Positions 21,717 through 29,962 of a DNA stretch of 64,000 nucleotides are shown here, in pieces; within the stretch, counting starts at the first letter, position 1, and every line of letters begins with the position of its first letter. Origin of the DNA: Erodium maritimum (Eukaryota; Streptophyta; Magnoliopsida; Geraniales; Geraniaceae). The position numbers were made by a program, and so were the translations under genes. The stretch spans positions 5,089,001 to 5,153,000 of the forward strand of contig OY997596.1 in the NCBI GenBank assembly GCA_963921825.1, given 5' to 3'. The notes below the pieces were generated by a model, which was not told the DNA's origin, ran no database searches, and saw nothing but the letters and a program-made list of their open reading frames with translations.

Positions 21717-22378
21717 TGGTAACAGAGCCAAACATTATGGAGCCAAAGAAGTCTTTGCAACGGATGTTTAACGAGTTTCTGGCAGTGTGTGCTGCTAATA
21801 GGCTTGAGATGAAGGCGTTGGTTCAAGACTTGGCAGTGCAGGTCCGTGGGTTATCTGATTCCTTGTCCATCAATGCACCGGCGAATCAGGAAGAGGAGAA
21901 TACCGAGGCCAGTAGACAACAGCGAGAAACCCTAGTTTCTTCTATGCCGTTATCCGTGGAGTTTTGCGGTGTTGTAGTCAAGGCCGAGGAGATAGTTAAA
22001 GTGAACCCTGATGATCAGAGGCGGTTGCATCTATCACGGTCTACACTTGGCGAGTAAACAGAGGAAAACGATACGAATTTTATTTCTGTTTTTGTGCAGG
22101 TTGGTCACCAGAAGCATGTTTTTGGCAATCAATCAGCTGTTGAGATTGGGAATCCAATTCCTAAAGCTAAGGAAACTGCTGGGACGACCAAGCCTTTGAC
22201 TGCAGCAAAAATCAATGCTAACGAAGCCCGTAGTGATGATGAAGCATACGGTCCGGGTCACAAGTGTATAAAAGTTTTTCTGGTTGGAATTGATCGAGGA
22301 CGAGGATAGGGCTGCCTGCAAGGACATGGATCCATCTGATACTCTTGAGTTCAAGCGTCATGTGCAAGGGGGGAGTGA
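21717..22378 (+). pseudogene. HD2-like non-autonomous element internal region (plus copy 4)
   Basis: After the primer site the frame encodes MEPKKSLQRMFNEF, a QDLAVQVRGL helix, ANQEEENTEASRQQRETLV, and the HD2-like segment from about 21955 (VEFCGVVVKAEE, LHLSRSTLGE). A TAA at about 22055-22057 breaks the segment. The continuation QVGHQKHVFGNQSAVEIG and the gag tail GPGHKCIKVF follow, with a one-base shift. The element 21305-22757 is a complete LTR-internal-LTR unit of about 1.45 kb. Confidence 0.7.
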
Positions 22379-22757
22379 TGTTACGGGCCGTACGACCCCT
22401 ACAAGGTGGAATAAACCCACACAAGCTGTTGACCGGTTATACAATCAGCCATAAAGAATTATTTATTTCTTTTTAATAATTGTCTTTTGAGTTAATGAGT
22501 TGTATTAGGAATATGTAAGTTGAGTAGTTTACTAATTAGGATTGTATTAGGACTTGGGCTCCAAGTAACCTCCGTGGATATTTATACCACGAAAGGTGAA
22601 CGAATAAAATATACTTGAGAATTGAATAAAATACTTTGGTCTCTACAAGGTCTACGAGTTCCCTCTATAATGATCTCGTACCACGAGGTCTTCAGGTTCT
22701 CTTCTAGCGAGCCCGTATTCGGTTCCATAACGAGATCCAGAATGCGGGACCATAACA
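22379..22757 (+). repeat. LTR, family A (379 bp)
   Basis: It runs from TGTTACGGGCC to CATAACA and is followed by the primer-binding site TGGTATCAGAGCC at 22761-22773. It is the 3' LTR of the copy before it and the 5' LTR of the gag fragment after it. Confidence 0.8.
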
Positions 22758-22760
22758 AAT

Positions 22761-23159
22761 TGGTATCAGAGCCTGGTTGGAGCAATTATTCGATGAATTG
22801 TTTCCAACATATGTTGCTTCCCACACCGAAGCTCCTGTCCATGAATATATCATTATGTTCCAACATAGAATCATAAGGACTATCAATTGGGTTAGTTGAT
22901 ATATGATCAGCTGCAGAACTGTCCTCTTGATAGGGCGCCAGGGAATCTATTTGGACAGCCAAGGCACCTGCATAATTGTCCTCCTGATTGGGCGCCAAAG
23001 GCGTGCCGGAAGGCTTACCGGACAAGGAATCTATCCGGACAGCCAAGGCACAAATTTGGGCTTCCATTTTGGTGTGGGCAGTAGCATATGTTGGAAACAA
23101 TTCATCGAAAAGTTTCTCCAATGACTTCGGTGCGTCAAAAACACTTGGCTCTGATACCA
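22761..23159. pseudogene. Gag N-terminal fragments in opposite orientations meeting near 22830
   Basis: 22774-22830 encodes LEQLFDELFPTY on the plus strand. From about 22831 to 23140 the same family is on the minus strand (APKSLEKLFDELFPTY, SGKPSGTPLAPNQED, with a duplicated PxxQED repeat). It ends in a primer-binding site read on the minus strand at 23159-23147. This is another head-on junction of the kind seen at 10051, 20575 and 21126. Confidence 0.6.
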
Positions 23160-23170
23160 ATTTGTTATAA

Positions 23171-23575
23171 TGGTGCAGTCCAAATTGAGAACAGAAAAGG
23201 TATTGGTGTCCGAATTCGACAAAGTCTTAGCATATTTCGGGTCGAAACGGGCTCTCAAGAAAAACTCATGGATACACGCCATGAGCCCCGATGGTTTTCG
23301 GCCATTTAAGGTCATCTGGAGGGCTAAATTTGTATTTTTAGAAGTCCAGATGTTATTTCATGTTTTGTTAGTATTTGAGATTTCCTTTATTTGAATTAGG
23401 GTTTTAGGGTTTAGTTTCCTTATTGTATTAGGACTTAGGGGTATTAATTTTCTATATAAGCACTTGATAGCTCTCAATGTAATTCAGATTTTGAAGAAAT
23501 AAACACCAAAAACGAGTTTATACTCAATCTATTTCTTTCGGTATTCTATTGAATCAACAAATTAGATATCTATCT
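23171..23575 (+). repeat. Family B LTR, plus copy, truncated; left arm of a palindrome
   Basis: It starts TGGTGCAGTCC and follows the family B LTR to tagatatctatct, lacking the last 60-70 bases. It directly abuts a minus-strand copy of the same LTR, forming the left arm of an inverted repeat of about 800 bp. Confidence 0.75.
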
Positions 23576-25084
23576 AACTCGTTGATTCACGAAGAATACT
23601 GAGCAAGATAGGTATCTAATTCATTGATTCAACATAATACCGAAAGATATATATTGAAAATAAATTCGTTTTTGGTTTTTATTTCTTCAAAATCTGAATT
23701 ACATTTGAGAGCTATCAAGTGCTTATATAGAAAACTAATACCCCAAAGTCCTAATACAATAACGAAACTAAACCCCAATACACTAATTCAAATAAAGGAA
23801 ATCTCAAATCCTAACAAAAACAGGAAATAACATCTGGACTTCTAAAATACGAATTTAACCCTCCAGATGACCGAAAACCATCGGGGCTCATGGGTAGCCG
23901 TGATTTTTACTTGGGAGCTCATTTCAACCCGAAATATGCTAAGACTTTGTCGAATTCGGACACCAATACCTTTTCTGTTCTCAACTTGGACTGCATCATT
24001 CTCTCCGGTGAAGAGAGGATTCATCCTCGAATCCGGACCTATGCCAGTCTTGGGTTTGGATGGTAGAAAGACAATTTTTGTACCCCAGAATGAGAAGGAA
24101 TAGGTGCTAGCACAACCAACATGAACAACATGAGGACCAAGTAGGAGGTAACAAGCAACTTTGTTGAGCCAAGAGAGGTGATAGGGCTTAGGGCGTGATT
24201 CAGTAGGAAGACCAAGCTTTGACACTACGATCTCTACAACCACGTTCTCACAACTGCCACTATTGATGAATTGGGTGCAGACTTTGCTCTTGATGTAAAA
24301 CGCGTAATCATCACCATAGTCATCGTAAAACGGAGCTGAGTTGATTTGGAGGAAAGACTCAAGATTACTAACCTCGATGAACATGCTGGTATCCGGGGCG
24401 ATGGGGCAGTCAATGTCTGTGAAAGTCTCGTCATCGCGACGAAGCACAACGTCCATTCGCTGGGATAGTAACTTGAACTGACGCCTCATATCATCGCGTT
24501 CACGAAGAACTGCTGCAATCTCCTCATCATTATCAGCAACATCGTCGTAGGTGGAGGCCTGGCAATTTCGTCTGTGAGGCGACATCTTCCTGGAACGATG
24601 AGGCTCTGATACCAACTGATGCAAAGTGCGTAGCAGAAAGGGGAGTTCTTTATCGAACTCGTTGATTCACGAAGAATACCGAGCAAGATAGATATCTAAT
24701 TCGTTGATTCAATAGAATACCGAAAGAGATAGGTTGAGTATAAGCTCGTTTTTAGTGTTTATTTCTTCAAAATCTGAATTACATTGAGCTATCAAGTGCT
24801 TATATTGAAAACTAATACCCAAAGTCCTAATACAATAAGAAAACTAAACCCCAAAACCCTAATTCAAGTAAAGGAAATCTCAAATCCTAACAAAAACAGG
24901 AAATAACATCTGGACTTCTAAAAATACGAATTTAACACTCCATATGGCCTCGAATGGCCGAAAACTATCGGGGCTCATGGCTTTTCCATGAGGTTTGCTT
25001 GGGAGCCCATTTCGACCCGAAATGCTAAGACTTTGTCGAATTCGGACACCAATACCTATTCTGTTCTCAATTTGGACTGCATCA
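23576..25084 (-). mobile_element. Family B non-autonomous chromovirus, minus copy with both LTRs
   Basis: The 5' LTR is 25084-24617 (TGATGCA...TGCATCA, 468 bp). The primer-binding site TTGGTATCAGAGCC lies at about 24615-24602. The internal region is 24616-23999. The 3' LTR is 23998-23576, missing about 43 bases at its far end. The right flank (ctacc) is the resumed Harbinger sequence. The left flank was lost in the palindromic junction. Confidence 0.8.
23842..24624 (-). CDS. Gag/protease-remnant ORF of the family B element (about 260 codons)
   Basis: This open frame starts at the LTR/primer region; the likely ATG is at about 24588 (MSPHRRNC). It encodes a charged helix (AAVLRERDDMRRQFKLLSQR), an acidic stretch, then protease-like motifs CTQFINSGSCENVVVEI, KPYHLSWLNKVACYLLLG and STYSFSFWGTKIVFLP. 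The family motif at the active site is D-G/S-G; here it is N-S-G, so protease activity is not expected. It continues into the 3' LTR. RT and integrase are absent. Codons remain open although the catalytic residue is lost. Confidence 0.6.
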   Translation of the reverse strand: MHQLVSEPHRSRKMSPHRRNCQASTYDDVADNDEEIAAVLRERDDMRRQFKLLSQRMDVVLRRDDETFTDIDCPIAPDTSMFIEVSNLESFLQINSAPFYDDYGDDYAFYIKSKVCTQFINSGSCENVVVEIVVSKLGLPTESRPKPYHLSWLNKVACYLLLGPHVVHVGCASTYSFSFWGTKIVFLPSKPKTGIGPDSRMNPLFTGENDAVQVENRKGIGVRIRQSLSIFRVEMSSQVKITATHEPRWFSVIWRVKFVF

Positions 25085-25109
25085 CTACCCCTGGCGCCAT
25101 AAGGAAGAG

Positions 25110-25423
25110 ATGGTTTTGGTGCTATGTTGGCTACACGATGCCCGTCCGGGCCTAAATAATAGGTATTGGTCAGAAGTGTTCGCAAACTATGTCGGAAATG
25201 CATCGGCCGACGTCCCGCCGCGCACACAAAAGTAGTGCAAGGACCATTGACAGAGGATATCCCTGAAGATGCACCGTTTCAATTTATGTTACCGCGAAGC
25301 AGTGCGCGGTCGCCTTGGGAGATCGTTAAAGACCACCCGAAATGACCACTACTTCACGAAGTTCTCGCTTTGGGAGATCGTTAAAGACCACCCGAAATTC
25401 CTCCAGCACGTGCACGAATTGTA
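25110..25423 (+). pseudogene. Second Harbinger Myb/SANT-like ORF fragment
   Basis: In one frame, EEMVLVLCWLHDARPG and NNRYWSEVFANYVGN are typical of the Myb/SANT-like accessory protein. They are followed by PPRTQK, a stop, and later PFQF and WEIVKDHPKF, the second conserved motif. A 29-bp unit (ttgggagatcgttaaagacc...) occurs twice, at 25315-25343 and 25370-25398, creating a local duplication. The end reads LQHVHEL and stop at about 25421-25423. The 5' part of the ORF is probably the ATG at 9834, separated by the nested elements. Confidence 0.6.
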
Positions 25424-25729
25424 AATCGTGAACATGCTAAGTTGGTTTTCCCTTTTCGGTGATAATAACGTGTATTTTTCGGTTCACGAGTTTGTCGAGC
25501 TTGCTTATGTTATTTTCGAGCTTCTTTGTGTTAATTTTCTTCTTTATTTTCAATAAAAAAATTATGATTTATTTATTATTTTATTCTCACCACCGGTAAA
25601 ATAATGTCTATTTCAGGTTGCTGGCGTTTACCGTAGACGGTGAACTGGCGAAGAGACAAAATAATATTATTATAATATTCACCACCAACAATTCTCCGCC
25701 GGCATCCGGCGATAGCATTGTGGATCCTC
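25424..25729 (+). other. Harbinger 3' untranslated region and right terminus
   Basis: An AT-rich 3' tail includes an AATAAA-type signal (ttcaataaaaaaatt at about 25549). A GC-rich sub-terminal region follows, and then the right terminal inverted repeat CATTGTGGATCCTC ending at 25729, with TAA outside. Confidence 0.55.
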
Positions 25730-25732
25730 TAA

Positions 25733-28150
25733 ACGGAAAAATTAGGACAACAAATTTGATGAATAAATAAAATTAATCAATGCTCAGCAAAAAAGAAAAA
25801 AAATTAGGTCATTTTATCAACAAAAAAAAAACTCGGTTACGAATGGGCCAAGGTAACATTTTGGGTATTTTTCTCAAAGGTTTAAAAGTGGATGTGACTG
25901 CTTAGATTTCACTGCATAGTATTCATACGATCATCATGATCAGCGTTGCTTCCAAAGCAAGTAGAAAGTGAAATTGCTGAAGTGGATCGCTTCTATAACA
26001 TAACTCCTCTTTGACCCCATAAAGTTATTGATTTGCGTATTGCCATCTTATATTTCTTTTTCATCCCTCCAGATTCTTCAAACTACAGCGCGCTTACCCA
26101 GAGGTTGTTAAAAATTCACCCATGGCACAGACGTTTTCAATACTTCCCTTTCGGCCCCGATATATTGACAAATACGTGAAAGAGATATATACCATCCATC
26201 TCCTTTGACTTTTCATCTCGAGGGATTGCATCTGATTATCTCGTCTCAATTATCTCTTACGAGTCAGAGCTCACATGTCAGTGAAAAGTGAGAGCCGTCA
26301 CTTTCAGAGTTTCTACTCAGCCGATACACTCAGGCCTCACGTGATCTTTTCTTTTTTTGAATTTGGTGTTTTTTTAATTATCACGGTTAAAATTTTGACA
26401 TATTAAATATTATACAAATCTTTCATACGATTACGAGTATAAGTTTTTTTTAGATTCATCTGATTTTTAAACTATTTTACTTTTTCTGAAACATTTATTT
26501 TTCTTTATGTAAAATTATTAGTTTTTAATTTCTTTTGAAGAAAATGTTATTTTTTTATATGCTATTCTCAAAACATTCATTTCTCTAGATAATACTACTA
26601 AATGTTTACGTGAAGTTAAACTTATATGAACTTTTTTTTTGAAAATTCTTATATGACTATATATGTTAATTTTTAAAACATATATAAATATATGTTAATT
26701 TTTAAAACATATATAAATATATGTTTTGGTTTTTTAGGCAATACTATTAGTTTTTTTTAAATGATCTCTTTGTATATTTTAATACGATAATAAACAAGAA
26801 AATATTATTAGTTTTATTTTTATTTTTTATAATATGTTAGTGTTCTAATAAGTTTTACCCAATGCCTTTAAATTGGAAAATATTTGTAACATTATTAAAT
26901 TATGAAAATAAGAACGAAATAAAAACGATACATATCATTTTAATCTTAGATAACATTGAAGATCTGAAGTAATATCATGAATAATAACAAAAAAATGATA
27001 AAAAATTATAATTTTTATTATACAATACTAAATTAGAGTTAATAATTGCTATTTTGTTATTTACTATTAAAATTAAGTAAGTGAAACTTTTTTTAACGCT
27101 TTTTGCAGTTAAGTGGGAAAATCTAAATGTCAACATAATTAAGTCGAAAAGAGTATTAAGAGTAACATGTTAGATTTGTGTTAGTATATAAGACAATTAG
27201 ATACAAAACAATAATCATAGCAACGATAAAGTAATAAAGATTAAATGTAAACTGTATATTATAATTCAAAATGACTTTAATGCAGTATAAAAAGTGGAAC
27301 TGAGAATAAGTCGAGGCCCGATAACCTAGTTTTCTTATTACCTTTACTATCCATATGACAAGGAGCTTCCATGATACGGCTTTCGTAGTCGAACTTTAAC
27401 CGTGCTGAGAAATCACCAAAAACGAGAGGACGAGAGAGAGCAAAATGATTTTCGATGTGTGTTTTTATTTGTGTTTGAGCATGTTTAGAATGACTAATGA
27501 GACGAATTTATACAGGCTCCCGGTGGGAGTAAAATAGACGTTTTTGTGGTAGTTAATCCCATGAAATTCTCCCTTAAATAGTCATGTTCTAATCATAAAG
27601 ACCTCTTAAATTAGTCAAAACTAAAAATAAGAAATGAGATTTTGAAATAACTAAATTAAAACATCATTTTCTAATAATTATTCAACAATCCATCACAAAA
27701 TGTGATAGGTACGAAAAGAAAAACGAGGAAGTGGTGACTTTTCATAGTCGATACTTGCATATAATAGGTATGTAACATCCTTGATCCTTCCATTGTGAAA
27801 GTATATTTATTTTACTAACTGACTAGTACATGCGATTTCTTTGTGAGATTCTATCGCATGTGCAAATGATGATATACTCCATACAGATACCAACAAACAC
27901 GGTTTTGGTTCTCATGGTTATGTTCGTTATGGTCATGAACGTCTACCTAGTTGTGCAAGAGTTTAAGATGACTAGACTCATTGGTCACCCTTAAAGAGAC
28001 CCCACTCCACTCTTACAAATGTGATTTTTTTGTTCAATATTTTTGATGCACAACGGAACATTAAAACCAATGCTTATCCTTTACAAGTTTTTATCACTGT
28101 TTTTACATCATAGGAATAGACTCGGGGTTGGACCCCTGTAGTAACATATG
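25733..28150. other. AT-rich intergenic DNA, no gene seen
   Basis: This is low-complexity DNA without credible ORFs. A 29-bp direct duplication (atatgttaatttttaaaac...) lies at 26661-26718. Part of 27300-28150 may be the decayed 3' LTR side of the copia remnant to its right, but I cannot fix ends. Confidence 0.5.
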
Positions 28151-28169
28151 CCTAGGATAGTTATTGAAA

Positions 28170-28799
28170 TACTCCCAACTTGATGGTACCTTCTTAGCGA
28201 TTTTTTCCCCTAGAAGCATTCACCAATTGCTATAGTCTCAACCAATATAATTTGAGTGATTGATAGAACTTCTTTACTTGGCTCACAACAGGTTCGGAAT
28301 CAACCATTTTGAACTGGAGAAATTTGGCTACTAAAAATTTCTTAGATATAGCATCGCCAATCTTGTACTTCCTATCTAAGGAGGACTACAAATCCTTGGC
28401 TGTCTTTTCTGTACTGTGTACACAATATAGAGCATCTGATAGCCTGTTCAAGACCACGTTGCAGCACACATAGTCTTGATGTTTCCAAGCATCTAATGCT
28501 CATTCCGTAAGATGATCAGTCACATTCTATTTGACAATAAGGGGATCATCTTTCAGTAGGTGCGCCAACTTTAGTACCATTAGGTAGCATAATATCTTAT
28601 GCTGCCATGTTTTGAAGTCTACCAAAGAAAATTTATCTTGTTTCTAAGAGTGTGAGTGGCACAGACACCGACAAACGTTGAGTTTGGCGTGTGTCATCGA
28701 CACTTATACTGGTGTGTGCTTACTTTCAGATTAGGTGCTAGGCCTGACAGACTTAGGTTTATTTAGTTGTTCAATGTCATTCGTTGAATCGTCATCCAT
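28170..28799 (-). pseudogene. Ty1/copia gag remnant (UBN2-type)
   Basis: Reading the minus strand from ATG 28799, the start MDDDSTNDIEQLNKPKS is followed by degraded sequence. Recognisable copia gag motifs come next: DHLTE-stop-ALDAWKHQDYVC, LNRLSDALYCVHSTEKTAKDL, SLDRKYKIGDAISKKFLVAKF and LQFKMVDSEPVVSQVKKF. Stops and shifts are frequent. UBN2-type gag is the capsid protein of plant copia elements. No protease, integrase or RT is attached, so this is a fragment of an old insertion. Confidence 0.7.
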
Positions 28800-29139
28800 G
28801 TTTGAAATTAAAAAAAAAATCAAATGATCAGTTTTATACATGAACAAAATATTCTAGTTGGAAATATTTGTTTATCATAAGTTTTCCAAGCGTTGAAAAC
28901 TTGTTCGATCTTAATCCTTTCGTACGTGTTCTAGATTTAGAGTCAAATTAGACTTTTCTTATGGATTTCACACGAATCCAAAGTTTTGATCATCTTTACA
29001 TGTTTCCAAAAAACAAAATCGATAAACTTTACCAAAAACGTGTTTCCTAGAAAGAGTCTGAAAGTGAGATCCCTAACGTGTATTACCCTCTCTAGCAATA
29101 GATAATTATTGTTTCAATCCTCTACCAATTTTCACCAGG
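28800..29139. other. AT-rich spacer
   Basis: The spacer between the copia gag start and the hAT remnant is AT-rich and non-coding. It could be copia leader sequence, but no primer-binding site is evident. Confidence 0.4.
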
Positions 29140-29575
29140 TCTTGTTCAATTAGATTTGCAAAATGAGCAACTTGTTTTCATTGAAGAAAATGTTTTCGTT
29201 TGTTAGATGATCGTAAGAAATTGAGAATACGAGATACCTCAACAAAAAATCAATCCACATCTTCATGATTTCTTGCCATCGAAACAAGAGTCAATTGAAG
29301 TTAGTGAGCAAAACAATCCATATAGTAGGCTTGTGGATTTTTCATTCGGAAATAAAGTTTTCAAACCTCCAAATTAACCTTGCATATTAATTGTTCCTTC
29401 ATACCCTTGACCTCAAATTTTCAATAAACACAACTCAAATCCTGATAAGAAAGTTTTAAGAGATCCTTTAAGTGATATTGCACTAATATTCTCTAACATG
29501 AAAAGTACCAATAAACCTTTCTTCGACAAACCCTCTATCATGAACAAAGCGCACAACAACAATCATTTATTATTT
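29140..29575 (-). pseudogene. hAT transposase fragment (TTF/DUF4371 type), heavily decayed
   Basis: On the minus strand the core of a TTF-zinc-finger hAT transposase is visible: VVVRFVHDRGFVEERFIGTFHV, then (with stops and shifts) the LRSRV-stop-RNN-stop-YARL region that corresponds to the usual RGQGYDGASNMQGEFNG block. An FNWLLFRWQEIMKMW block also follows. The C-terminal dimerisation domain and the ends are absent. Confidence 0.55.
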
Positions 29576-29957
29576 ACCAGAGTAGGAATGGAAACGGGGT
29601 ACGTATATGGCGGGTTTCATGATACCCGTTCCTAACCCGATCCTCAGACAAGCACCTCGTCCCCACCTTAGACCAGGGTGTGCCTCGAACTCCCCCTACC
29701 CCGTTTTGCCCCCGATCGGGTCGTGGAATCCCCGACCTGTCCTGTAGTACTCTTAGACCTTGTTCAGCCGCAACAAGGGCCATGTCCAAGCCCAAGTATA
29801 GGAAATGAATAAATTAACAAAAAAAATGTCATGTGATGCTCGAACATAAGACCAATAGTTCATAGAGAGATAAGCTCTTACCACCTCATCTATTGTATTT
29901 TTCTATTATATGCTTGTTTAAAATTTATGGGTATATATATGTATAAGGGGTTTTCTG
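29576..29957. other. Possible MITE-like fragment, then AT-rich spacer
   Basis: 29576-29790 has a composition seen in plant hAT MITEs (ggcgggtttcatgatacccg is a short palindrome, with many acccg/cgggt words), but ends and duplication are not identifiable. 29796-29957 is AT-rich and leads to the GTACA target site of the Tekay-like element. Confidence 0.35.
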
Positions 29958-29962
29958 GTACA

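Larger units (their letters stand above)
8165..25729 (+). mobile_element. PIF/Harbinger-type DNA transposon, split by nested retrotransposons
   Basis: The left terminus GAGCATCCACAGTGG (8165) and right terminus CATTGTGGATCCTC (ending 25729) are imperfect inverted repeats. TAA lies outside both ends (8162-8164 and 25730-25732), matching the 3-bp TWA target duplication of PIF/Harbinger elements. Sub-terminal sequences on both sides are GC-rich and share ggcgtgg/ccgccagc-like words. Inside are two Myb/SANT-like ORFs (8535-9497 and 25110-25423), the accessory protein type of this superfamily. No DDE transposase was recognised. The stretch 9850-25084 is foreign chromovirus material. It remains possible that two different Harbinger copies supplied the two ends. 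Confidence 0.6.
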
